Below, piece by piece: positions 54,133 to 62,036 of a DNA stretch of 64,000 nucleotides (position 1 is its first letter; every line of letters starts with the position of its first letter). The notes under the pieces were generated by a model. That model was not told the origin of the DNA. It did not search any database and saw nothing but the letters and a program-made list of their open reading frames with translations. Position numbers and translations under genes: made by a program. This DNA is from Bin87 sp034420475 (GTDB lineage Bacteria; Chloroflexota; Dehalococcoidia; Lucifugimonadales; UBA3495): contig DAOULH010000081.1 of NCBI GenBank assembly GCA_034420475.1, positions 4,242-68,241 on the forward strand, written 5' to 3'.

Positions 54133-55074
54133 ATGACAGCTCCCTCCCCGGTTCGGCGTTCCTGGTTGCTGACCCCGATTTCGCATCCGGATCGCGTGTC
54201 CAACGCTCCCTCAGCCGGCGCCGATGTGATCGTCCTGGACCTGGCGGAATTCGTGGCCGAACCGGATAAGCCGGCGGCCCGGGAGTTCCTGCGCGATTGC
54301 CTGGTTCCCGCCAAGTCCACCGGCGCGGAGGTGTTCGTTCAAATCGACCCCGAGCTGATGCTCGCCGACCTTACCGCCGCCGTATGGCCCGGTCTCGACG
54401 GCATCGTTGTCACTCGCGCCGAAACTCCGGAGCAGGTCGTCGCCATCGACGCCATTATCTCCCAACTGGAAAGCCGCCGCGGTATGTCGCCGGGCAGCGT
54501 CGAAATGGTCCTCTCCTTGGAAACCGCCCTGGGCAACCACAACGGTTTCGAGGTCGCCACTGCCAGCTCGCGTACCTGGGGACTCTCCCTCGGCCGCGCC
54601 GACCTGGTGATGGACCTGCGGCCCGAACCCTCGGGCGAAACCCATCTCATGCAGTACCTCACGCAGCGTCTGGTGACCTTGGCATCCGCTGCGGGAACCG
54701 TTCCCCTGGGCGCGTGGTGGCGCTTCCCCGACCGCGGCCTGCTGGCCACCCCCGAAAACACCCTCGCCGCCGCCCAGCGCGGTCGCGCCATCGGCTTCCG
54801 GGGCTCCTTCTGCATCCGAGACAACCAGGTCCGTCCCTTGAATGCCGGCTTCACCCCGTCCGAGTCCGAGGTAGCGGCAGCCCATGCCCTGTGCGAGGTG
54901 TATGCCGCCGCCATTGCGTCGGGCACGTCCACCACGGTATCCGTGGACGAGCGCGTTCTGACGCCGGACATCGTCGCCCAGGCCGCCAACACCATCGCCC
55001 TTGCCGACGCTTGCTCGACCCGGGACCGTTTCAAGGCCGCCGCCGTCGAAGGCATTCCCATTCCGGTTCCTTAG
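54133..55074 (+). CDS. HpcH/HpaI aldolase/citrate-lyase beta (CitE)-like protein 1
   Basis: A 313-residue TIM-barrel lyase of the CitE/malyl-CoA lyase family. VIVLDLAEFV replaces the usual LDLEDxV metal-proximal motif. MVLSLETALG and LSLGRADLVMDL hold the conserved Glu and Asp for Mg2+, and the loop RGSFCIRDNQVRPLNAGFTPSESEV follows. Family members cleave or form (3S)-malyl-, citramalyl- or citryl-CoA. The changed LED motif makes this the most divergent of the three neighbours. Confidence 0.83.
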   Translation: MTAPSPVRRSWLLTPISHPDRVSNAPSAGADVIVLDLAEFVAEPDKPAAREFLRDCLVPAKSTGAEVFVQIDPELMLADLTAAVWPGLDGIVVTRAETPEQVVAIDAIISQLESRRGMSPGSVEMVLSLETALGNHNGFEVATASSRTWGLSLGRADLVMDLRPEPSGETHLMQYLTQRLVTLASAAGTVPLGAWWRFPDRGLLATPENTLAAAQRGRAIGFRGSFCIRDNQVRPLNAGFTPSESEVAAAHALCEVYAAAIASGTSTTVSVDERVLTPDIVAQAANTIALADACSTRDRFKAAAVEGIPIPVP

Positions 55075-55083
55075 GAGTTGCCC

Positions 55084-56106
55084 ATGGCCAGCACAACGCG
55101 GCGACTGAAGCGCTCCGGCCTGACGATGCCCATCGTCACCCCGCGCTTCATCAACAATGCCTGGCATCGCGGCTGCGACTACATCAACATGGATCTGGAG
55201 GACTCGGTCCCTCCTCATCTCAAGGACGTCGCCCGCAACCTGGTCCGCGAGTCCATTCCCGTCGTCAACAAGGGCGGCGCCGACGCGGTATGCCGCATCA
55301 ACCACGACCTGATGGAAGCGGACCTCAACGCCGTCGTCTGGCCCGGCCTCATGATGGTCAACTATCCCAAGGCAGAGTACGGCCACGAAATCGAGCGCAT
55401 GGACGCGATCATCACGCGCCTGGAGGCCGAACGGGGCATCAGGCCCGGCGCCGTCGAAATCGGCGCCAACATCGAGACCGCGGTCGGCGTCGCCAACGCC
55501 TATGAGATCGTCACCGCCAGCCCCCGCGTTCGCGACTTCGGCGGCGCGTCCGGATACGACATGTCCCGCGACCTTGGCGTCGAGATGTTCGTCGACTTCG
55601 ACCAGTTCGTGTACGGCAAGGGCGAGGTTGAACTCGCGGCCCGCGCCGCCGGCCGCGAACCCCGCGCGGCTCCCTTCACCCCTAACATAACCGGCAGCGT
55701 CAGCGACCCCGACCGCGCTTTCGCCGAAGCCGACGCCGCCCGCAAGTGCGGGTTCCGCATCGGAGGCGGTTTGCACCCCGCCGTCGTGGAGCCTCAGATC
55801 CGCGGCTTTGCCCCTTCTGACGACGAGGTTTCGGACGCCCGGTGGGTGCTCCAGGAATACCGCAAGCTCACCCGCACCGGGGATACCTGGGTTCAGATCG
55901 ACGTGTCCCAGGTGGATCGGGAGGCCTCTCCCCGACCTATGGCTGCCGACTCCTATCTGGGCCGTCACCGCGTCATCGATGGCTACGAAGCCGCGCGAGC
56001 GGAAGAACTGCTGCAATGGCAAAGCCTGTGCCAGGAGCGCGACCGGGAGAAAGCCGAAGCCATGGATCGCGTGCGCGCCGCCGAGGCCGCGGAATCCCCA
56101 AGCTGA
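55084..56106 (+). CDS. HpcH/HpaI aldolase/citrate-lyase beta (CitE)-like protein 2
   Basis: A 340-residue CitE-like lyase with the canonical DYINMDLEDSVPPHLK, EIGANIETAVGVANAYEIVTASPRV, and RIGGGLHPAVVEPQIRGFAPSDDEVSDARWVL. It is the most classical of the three and likely retains Mg2+-dependent C-C lyase activity on a malyl-CoA-like substrate. ATG 55084 has AGGAG 6 nt upstream; the gene starts 9 nt after copy 1. A longer C-terminal extension (WQSLCQERDREKAEAMDRVRAAEAAE) is distinctive. Confidence 0.87.
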   Translation: MASTTRRLKRSGLTMPIVTPRFINNAWHRGCDYINMDLEDSVPPHLKDVARNLVRESIPVVNKGGADAVCRINHDLMEADLNAVVWPGLMMVNYPKAEYGHEIERMDAIITRLEAERGIRPGAVEIGANIETAVGVANAYEIVTASPRVRDFGGASGYDMSRDLGVEMFVDFDQFVYGKGEVELAARAAGREPRAAPFTPNITGSVSDPDRAFAEADAARKCGFRIGGGLHPAVVEPQIRGFAPSDDEVSDARWVLQEYRKLTRTGDTWVQIDVSQVDREASPRPMAADSYLGRHRVIDGYEAARAEELLQWQSLCQERDREKAEAMDRVRAAEAAESPS

Positions 56107-56122
56107 TCGGGAGCTTTCCCAA

Positions 56123-57076
56123 ATGTCCATCCTTGTACGACGCTCCAACCTGATCGTTCCCGCCGTCCAATCGCGGATGATCTCCCGCAGTTGGATGCAC
56201 AACGCCGACGCCGTCACCATCGATCTGCAGGACGGCGCTCCCACCGCGGAACTCGCTCAGGTTCGCAAAACCCTCCGCCAATCGGTGGCTCTCGCCGGCA
56301 AAGGCGGCGCCCAGGTCTTCGTTCGCGTCAACGCCGACTTCATCTACGCTGACAGTGACGCGGCCGTCGGCCCCGACTTGGCCGGGATAGTGCTCCCGGG
56401 CGTTGAATCGGCCGACCAGGTGGCGGAGGCCGATTCAATTTTGGCCGACCTGGAAAAGATCCACGGCGCGGTCCCCCGCTCCCTCGAAATCACGCCCTCC
56501 ATCGAGACGGCGGCCGGCGTCTGGCACATCCGCGAGATCATCACCGCGTCGCCTCGAGTGAAACAGGTGGGCATCGATGAGGCCGCCCTGGCTGCCTCCC
56601 TCGGGATCACCCAATCCTCAGAGCATGACGCCTTCGTGTTCGCCCGCGGCCGCCTGTGCATCGAGGCCACCGCCGCCGGCGTCCAGCCCATCGCCGTCGC
56701 CGATCCTATGGGCGTACAAACCGGGCATCTTTCCCACGAGGAGATGGTCAACATCGCCACCGATTCCCGGAACCTGGGCTTCAAGGGCATGGTCTGTGGT
56801 CACCCCACTTGGATCGCCCCCGTCAACTCGGCCTACACCCCTGCGGAATCGCTCGTCGAATACTACACGCAGGTCCGAGAGGTTTTCGCCCAGGCCCTTG
56901 CCGCCGGCACCGCCGCCGCTCCCTTCGCCGGGCGCATGATCGACGTGCCCGTGGACGAGTGGGCCAAGGACGTGCTCGCCATGAGCGCCGCCTGCGCCGC
57001 TCGCGACGCCGAAAAGCAGGCTGCCCTGGCCGCCGCCGAAATTTATTTCGACCCCTCGGTGCCGGTGATTGACTAG
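56123..57076 (+). CDS. HpcH/HpaI aldolase/citrate-lyase beta (CitE)-like protein 3
   Basis: A 317-residue third member, 16 nt after copy 2. It reads SNLIVPAVQSRMISRSWMHNADAVTIDLQDGAP at the start (LQD instead of LED), then EITPSIETAAGVWHIREIITASPRVKQVG and FKGMVCGHPTWIAPVNSAYTPAESL. The region overlaps out-of-frame open frames that are not coding. Three adjacent, diverged copies suggest a multi-subunit or multi-step use rather than dosage. Confidence 0.85.
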   Translation: MSILVRRSNLIVPAVQSRMISRSWMHNADAVTIDLQDGAPTAELAQVRKTLRQSVALAGKGGAQVFVRVNADFIYADSDAAVGPDLAGIVLPGVESADQVAEADSILADLEKIHGAVPRSLEITPSIETAAGVWHIREIITASPRVKQVGIDEAALAASLGITQSSEHDAFVFARGRLCIEATAAGVQPIAVADPMGVQTGHLSHEEMVNIATDSRNLGFKGMVCGHPTWIAPVNSAYTPAESLVEYYTQVREVFAQALAAGTAAAPFAGRMIDVPVDEWAKDVLAMSAACAARDAEKQAALAAAEIYFDPSVPVID

Positions 57077-57406
57077 CCTTCCCGCCTTGTACGCTCCGTT
57101 TGCGCCGGACGGTCTAGCGATAGCCCGTCAATCCTTGTCCCGCTCTCTCGCGTACCCAGTTTCTCTGGAACTGTCATTGTGAGCGAAGCGCGGCAATCTC
57201 GTCAGGGCAACGGGTCTCAGGGCAACGGACACCGCCGCGTGAACGGGTCGCCACATCGCTGCGCTTCTCTCAATGACAAACTGCGTACGCGCGAGGCGTT
57301 CCGCTCACCCCGCGTTGCGTCGGGTATGCTATAGGAGCTATTCGCCGGGTCGGGTGCAAATTCCTCGAAAGGGCTCGGCATCCGCAGCATCCTTCAGGAG
57401 ATCACC
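57077..57406. other. 330-bp intergenic region with repeat copy 4
   Basis: No gene is seen. The middle (57173-57276) is a copy of the palindromic repeat, and the remainder contains only the leader of the PPOX-family gene. Confidence 0.6.
57173..57276. repeat. GTCATTGCGAG palindromic intergenic repeat, copy 4
   Basis: It opens GTCATTGTGAGCGAAGCG, then CGGCAATCTCGTC, and closes TCTCTCAATGAC. It is closest to copy 1, sharing the flank TGACAAA(C/T)TGCGTAC. Confidence 0.78.
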
Positions 57407-57823
57407 ATGATCTACATCGACGACGAACTTCGCCGCCGTATCGACAACGCATTGGCCGACCGCTGTCCCATGTTCATTGCCACCGTGTCCCCGGACGGCG
57501 AGCCGCAGATCAGTATGCGCGGCAGCGTCCTCGTGTTCGACCGGGAGACCCTGGCCTTCTGGGAACGCGGCTGGCGCAACTCCGCCGCCAATATCCAGAA
57601 CGGTTCCAGGGTCGTGCTCTTCTATCGCCACCCCACTGAGCGGGTCAACTTGCGCTTCTACGGCACCGCGACCATGTACCGCGAAGGCGCAATCAGGGAC
57701 AACGTCATGTCCCGCACCGTCCAGGGCGAGCTCGACCGCGACCCCGACCACACCGGCGCCGCCGTCCTGGTCCGCCTCTACCGCATCAACCAGCTATCCG
57801 GAGAAGTCCTACAAGAACGATGA
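57407..57823 (+). CDS. pyridoxamine 5'-phosphate oxidase family flavin-binding protein
   Basis: A 138-residue split-barrel protein of the PPOX/FMN-binding class (possibly F420-binding). The pattern is MFIATVSPDGEPQISMRGSVLVFDRETLAFWERG...NIQNGSRVVLFYRHP, then NLRFYGTATMY, ending LVRLYRINQLSGEVLQER. GGAGATCACC precedes the ATG. Its stop overlaps the next start (ATGA). A decayed copy of its last 19 codons lies at 58133-58192. Confidence 0.85.
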   Translation: MIYIDDELRRRIDNALADRCPMFIATVSPDGEPQISMRGSVLVFDRETLAFWERGWRNSAANIQNGSRVVLFYRHPTERVNLRFYGTATMYREGAIRDNVMSRTVQGELDRDPDHTGAAVLVRLYRINQLSGEVLQER

Positions 57824-58080
57824 GCCGCAGAATGTCGATTTCCATTACGCACCTCACCGCCAAGGCTCTGCGCATCGAAGCGGGCAAGCCCTGGCACTCC
57901 AACCTCCTGCTCAATTCAATAGCCGCCGGCGTGATCGTCGGCGGCTCCGCCGCACTCGCGGTCGCGATCATGTCACTCATACCCGGATGGGGTGCGGTTT
58001 CCCTGGCGACCACGCCGACCTTCGGCATCGCCTCTTTCCTGTGCGCCACGGTGATAGCCGTAAAGTCCTGGTCCCGTTGA
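57820..58080 (+). CDS. small two-helix membrane protein
   Basis: An 86-residue protein with hydrophobic helices at about 31-52 (AAGVIVGGSAALAVAIMSLI) and 58-82 (AVSLATTPTFGIASFLCATVIAV). It is translationally coupled to the PPOX gene by ATGA. No family is recognised. Confidence 0.55.
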   Translation: MSRRMSISITHLTAKALRIEAGKPWHSNLLLNSIAAGVIVGGSAALAVAIMSLIPGWGAVSLATTPTFGIASFLCATVIAVKSWSR

Positions 58081-58132
58081 TGGCTTCGCTGCCCTGCCCG
58101 TTTCGGCATCAGTTGGTTCTGTATGCGTCGTC

Positions 58133-58192
58133 GTTCTGGCCCGCCTCTACCCCATCAACCGTCTCTCTGGCGAAGCTCTCCAGGAGCGATGA
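58133..58192 (+). pseudogene. decayed 3' end of a duplicated PPOX-family gene
   Basis: The frame reads VLARLYPINRLSGEALQER and a stop, against VLVRLYRINQLSGEVLQER and a stop in the intact gene at 57764-57823. Only four of 19 residues differ. No start or upstream body remains between 58081 and 58132. Confidence 0.8.
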
Positions 58193-58258
58193 AACCACTC
58201 GATCTCACTGATATACTGACACCAGCCTCGTCGAATACTTACGAATAGGAACGGAATC

Positions 58259-58441
58259 ATGCCGTTGCTCAGTGGAATATTCGGTGGTTCACTGTGCGGG
58301 CTTGCGGTGGCCACAATCTTCGGTTTACTTTCTCTGGCGCCTTTCATGGGGTGGGCCGAATACGCGATTCTGCCGGCCTTCTTTCTGACTGCTATACCGT
58401 GTGGCGTGCTCATCGGATTGAAGACCTCGCCACCCCAATGA
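58259..58441 (+). CDS. small two-helix membrane protein
   Basis: A 60-residue hydrophobic protein (SGIFGGSLCGLAVATIFGLLSLAPFMGW, then AILPAFFLTAIPCGVLIGL). It sits behind the PPOX remnant just as the 57820 gene sits behind intact PPOX, and both have GGS...LAVA and GW segments, so it may be the duplicated partner. It overlaps the next gene by 4 nt. Confidence 0.5.
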   Translation: MPLLSGIFGGSLCGLAVATIFGLLSLAPFMGWAEYAILPAFFLTAIPCGVLIGLKTSPPQ

Positions 58442-58725
58442 CCTCAGACGTGCTCGGATTATTCAGCGCGTTGGCTCGGGCCATTTCGGTCTGGGTCATA
58501 ATCGGATTGGTTGCTTGGGCCTTCCTGCTAACCCCTTACGGTGCTTCAGCCTATCAGTGCAAAGCCCCAGCGGCAGAAACCACGTGGTTCACCTGCCTGA
58601 AATCCGTCGCCCGCGACTTGCGCCGCGACTCCAACCTCGCCACCTACGCCACGGCAACCGTCGCCGCCGCCATTGCCCTCCAGCTCAGCAACCGCAGCCG
58701 CGAGTCTGAACCACCCGGCGAATGA
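58438..58725 (+). CDS. small membrane protein, function unknown
   Basis: A 95-residue protein starting at ATGA 58438. One helix, about 15-34 (AISVWVIIGLVAWAFLLTPY), is followed by a soluble segment with two cysteines (YQCKAPAAETTWFTCLKSVARD) and a second weakly hydrophobic stretch (ATYATATVAAAIALQL). No family is recognised. Confidence 0.5.
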   Translation: MTSDVLGLFSALARAISVWVIIGLVAWAFLLTPYGASAYQCKAPAAETTWFTCLKSVARDLRRDSNLATYATATVAAAIALQLSNRSRESEPPGE

Positions 58726-58820
58726 GGGTAGGCTGGGTCTTTCGGCATTCAAAACCCTTCCTCGTCACCCCCGCGAAAGCAGGAATCCAGCCCCCACAAT
58801 CGCTAGTTAGGAGGCAAAAT

Positions 58821-59705
58821 ATGCCCACATACAAAGGCAACGTCGGCCACCTGATGCAGCACTGGACCCTCTGCGAACTGTTGAACATCGCACAGCGGCA
58901 AGGTGCCCCAGGCCTGAATTTTATCGACGCCCACGCCATGGCTCCACTGGCGAGGACGAAAGAACACTGGGATGATGAGCAATTCAACCGAGTGGAAGCC
59001 CAAGTGCAGCGAGACCATGGGCCGGGTCATGTATGGGCGTCGAAGTATGAATGGGCTTGGCACCATTTGACTCCAAGCATTGGCTATCCCAACAGCGCGG
59101 TTTTCGTAGAGAAGGTCTGGAGGGGAAGTTTCGCACTGTCGTTGTGCGAAGTGGACCCCACGACGATAGAGGAATTGGAGTCTTGGCAAGATCGCGTTGG
59201 CAGATTAGCACGGTGCCAAAACGCCAAGATTTGTCGGGGCGACTGGCGAGGCAGTTTCGCTCGAGCCCTCCGAACGCTCGACGAAGTTAATCTGCCCGAT
59301 GGGTCACTCACGCTGGTCTCGTTCGATCCGTACTTGATCAGCCGTCACCCTCGTCCAAACCAGCGGGACGATAGGCAGAGCGGCACAGTCTACCCTCAAG
59401 ATTTACGAGAGGTGCGAAATCAACTATCCGGCTTTGATGGCAAGGTCATCATTTATCTGCCCACCTACAGTGCCCAAAACAACCCGCAACCGGAGGTCCT
59501 CCGCAAGGTCGACGAAAAGCTGACGCAAGACCCGAACGGGTTTAGGCGTGAGGCACAGGTGCGAGTTGATGGTAACATGATGTCCCTGATCTATACCCGC
59601 GGTTTTGACCCATCGGGTGACTGGTCAAGAAGGTTGCGGCGACTGCCCTACGATTTCACTAGATGGTTCAATCAAGCAACAGCGCCTGACCCACCACCGG
59701 CCTAA
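58821..59705 (+). CDS. RlmJ-like protein of unknown function
   Basis: A 294-residue soluble protein. The start YKGNVGHLMQHWTLCELLNIA followed by LNFIDAHAMAPLAR resembles the N-terminus of RlmJ (23S rRNA A2030 methyltransferase: HAGNxxDxxKH and LDTHAG). The glycine-rich SAM motif is replaced by HAMAPL and the rest differs. SLTLVSFDPYLIS in the middle resembles the DPPY-type catalytic motif. It may be a distant N6-adenine-type methyltransferase or a non-catalytic relative. The ribosome site is AGGAGG, 7 nt upstream. Confidence 0.6.
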   Translation: MPTYKGNVGHLMQHWTLCELLNIAQRQGAPGLNFIDAHAMAPLARTKEHWDDEQFNRVEAQVQRDHGPGHVWASKYEWAWHHLTPSIGYPNSAVFVEKVWRGSFALSLCEVDPTTIEELESWQDRVGRLARCQNAKICRGDWRGSFARALRTLDEVNLPDGSLTLVSFDPYLISRHPRPNQRDDRQSGTVYPQDLREVRNQLSGFDGKVIIYLPTYSAQNNPQPEVLRKVDEKLTQDPNGFRREAQVRVDGNMMSLIYTRGFDPSGDWSRRLRRLPYDFTRWFNQATAPDPPPA

Positions 59706-59786
59706 CGCTGCACCTATAACCGCCAACTCCCCACCGCACTTCTCATGTCAACGGATACTCTTGCAAGGGTATCCTTCCTACTCAAA

Positions 59787-61910
59787 TCAGCCCATCCCCA
59801 CCGCCAGCGCATCCGCCGCCTTCACTCCCTGCCCGGCCGGCAGCACCATCAGCGGGTTGATGTCCAGCTCGCCCAGCGAACCCTCCAGCTGCGCCGCCAT
59901 CTGCGAGACGCTCACCAGCACGTCCGCCAGTGCGTCAACGTCCGCCGCCGGCGTGCCCCGGAACCCACGCAGCAGCCGCGCTCCCTTCACCTCGTCGATC
60001 ATCTCCAGCGCATCGTCGCGCGTGATCGGACATAGCCGCAGCGCAACATCGTTGTACACCTCGACCATCACGCCGCCGGTCCCGAACAGCAGTATCGGAC
60101 CCAACTGCGCGTCGTAGGACACGCCCACAATCGTCTCGACGCCACCGGCCACCATCTCCTGCACCAGCGCGCCGTCAATCCTGGCGTTGCCGTCGTGCGC
60201 TCGCGCGTTGGCGGTGACTTCCGCAAAAGCTGCCCGAACCGCATCGGCGTCAGCCAATCCCAGCCGAATGGCGCCCGCCTCAGTTTTGTGCAGGATATCC
60301 GCCGAGTTCACCTTCAGCGCCACCGGATACCCGATCCGCTCTGCCGCAGCCACCGCAGCGTCAGGGTCGCTCACAATCTCTTCCCGCGTCGTCGACACTC
60401 CGAACGCTCCAATCAGCCCCTTGCTGTCGTACTCCGACAGCGCGCCGCCCCCTGCCAGCGCCCCGGCAGCCTTGGCCTGTTCACTCGTCAACTCGCCGGC
60501 TCCGGCGAACCCCCAGGCCAGCCGCCGCTCCCGCCAGTCGTGGTAGTCGTTGAGATAACGCACCCCCGCCGCCAGCTTGTCCGGCACGTAGAACACCGGG
60601 ATCCCCGCCTGCCGCAGCATTGGCAGACCCGACTCTGCGCCCCTCGTGCCCGTCCACAGGAACGCCACCGGCATCCCGCTGGCGTCTCGCTGCGCGATCA
60701 CCTGCGTCGCCTGCGGGTCCGCGCCCGCCGATGCCACCACCAGCGTGCCGATCCCCTCGTCCTCCGCCATGTACGACATGATCGCCGGGAAGTCGTCGCT
60801 GTTGGCGAACCCCGTCACGTCCGAAGGGTTGGCCGCCCAGCCGAACCCCTTCAGGATGTCGTTGATCCCGTCCCGCGCCCGGTCCGACAGCGCCGGCAGA
60901 TCCAGCCCCGCCTGCCCGAACATATCCGCCGTCAGGCTGCTGATCCCGCCCGAGTGCGACACCACGGCGATCCCACGCTTGGCCGGCCTGGGGCACCGCG
61001 CCATCATGTTGGACACCTGCAGCAGGTCGTCATAGTCCTGCACCCGTATCACCCCGTACTGCGCGAACGCCGCTTCGTAGGCCGAGTCTTCGCCCGTCAG
61101 CGCCGCCGTGTGCGATCCGGCCGCCCGCGAACCCAGGTCCGACCGCCCGATCTTGATCAGCACGATGGGCTTGCCCCGTTCCGCTGCCAGCCGCGCTACC
61201 TCCAGGAACTTCCGTCCGTCCTTGAACCCCTCAACGAACCCGGCAATCACCCGCGTGTCATCATCATCCAGCAGGTACCGCGCAAAATCGCAGAAGTCCA
61301 GGTCGGCCTCGTTCCCGGTTGACACCACGTAGGTGTACCCGATGCCCTCGTCCACCGCTCGCGTCAGGAACGGCCCGAACGCCGACGCTCCGCTCTGGCA
61401 CACCAGCCCAATCGGCCCGCTCAACCCCGACGCGCCCCGCGACGCCGCGCTGGCCCAGATGTCATCCTTCAGGTTCGCCAGACCCAGGCAGTTCGGCCCG
61501 CTGACCCGCATCCCCGACTCCTGCGCAAACCGGCCCAACTCGCCCTGCAAGTCCCTCCGGTCGTCCACTTGGCGCTCGGAGAACCCCGCCGAGATCACGA
61601 TGGCCGACTTGGCTCCCTTCTCGTGGCTCTCCCGCAGCGTGTCCAGCACCGCATGATAGGGCACCACGATGCCCACCACGTCCGGCGCCTCCGGCAGCGC
61701 CGACACCGACGGATAGCACTGCAACCCCTGCACCTCTTCGTATCGAGGGTTCACCGGATACACGTTCACCCCGCGCTCCATCGACCCCATCGCCGCCGCC
61801 AGGAACCGCCCGCCGTACTGCATCCGCGGCGTCGCTCCCACCACCGCAATCGATCGCGGGTTCAGCATCCGGTCAATCGAAGCCAGCTGTTCATCCGTCC
61901 AGAAGTTCAT
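59787..61910 (-). CDS. ADP-forming acetate/acyl-CoA synthetase (fused alpha-beta, NDP-forming)
   Basis: A 707-residue protein of the ADP-forming acyl-CoA synthetase superfamily, making acyl-CoA from acid, ATP and CoA, or ATP in reverse. Order: CoA-binding domain (RSIAVVGATPRMQYGGRF), ligase domain with the phosphohistidine-type SHTAALTGEDSAYEAAF and VSHSGGISSLTADM. A C-terminal ATP-grasp follows (RIGYPVALKVNSADILHKTEAGAIRLGL, ILLFGTGGVMVEVYNDVALRLCPI). ATG 61910 follows GGAG by about 9 nt; the longer open frame has no ribosome site. A GGGGCGAAT hairpin lies in its leader. Confidence 0.9.
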   Translation of the reverse strand: MNFWTDEQLASIDRMLNPRSIAVVGATPRMQYGGRFLAAAMGSMERGVNVYPVNPRYEEVQGLQCYPSVSALPEAPDVVGIVVPYHAVLDTLRESHEKGAKSAIVISAGFSERQVDDRRDLQGELGRFAQESGMRVSGPNCLGLANLKDDIWASAASRGASGLSGPIGLVCQSGASAFGPFLTRAVDEGIGYTYVVSTGNEADLDFCDFARYLLDDDDTRVIAGFVEGFKDGRKFLEVARLAAERGKPIVLIKIGRSDLGSRAAGSHTAALTGEDSAYEAAFAQYGVIRVQDYDDLLQVSNMMARCPRPAKRGIAVVSHSGGISSLTADMFGQAGLDLPALSDRARDGINDILKGFGWAANPSDVTGFANSDDFPAIMSYMAEDEGIGTLVVASAGADPQATQVIAQRDASGMPVAFLWTGTRGAESGLPMLRQAGIPVFYVPDKLAAGVRYLNDYHDWRERRLAWGFAGAGELTSEQAKAAGALAGGGALSEYDSKGLIGAFGVSTTREEIVSDPDAAVAAAERIGYPVALKVNSADILHKTEAGAIRLGLADADAVRAAFAEVTANARAHDGNARIDGALVQEMVAGGVETIVGVSYDAQLGPILLFGTGGVMVEVYNDVALRLCPITRDDALEMIDEVKGARLLRGFRGTPAADVDALADVLVSVSQMAAQLEGSLGELDINPLMVLPAGQGVKAADALAVGMG

Positions 61911-61961
61911 CGTGTTTCTCCTGCTCCAAGAGCCGACCCGCAGGCGGCTTTCCAAATCGCG

Positions 61962-61983
61962 GGGGCGAATAATCATCCGCCCC
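61962..61983. repeat. GGGGCGAAT hairpin element, copy 2
   Basis: GGGGCGAAT-AATC-ATCCGCCCC, one mismatch from the perfect palindrome at 7200-7221, 52 nt before the ADP-forming CoA synthetase ATG. Confidence 0.65.
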
Positions 61984-62036
61984 ATCCAGTCAAATCAATA
62001 TCCCGTCCATCATGTCCATCCATGTAAGACCGCACC

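Noticed and set aside
54211..56244. Reverse-strand open frame of about 677 codons
   Set aside because: Antisense to the CitE-like genes, which carry recognisable motifs in the forward direction.
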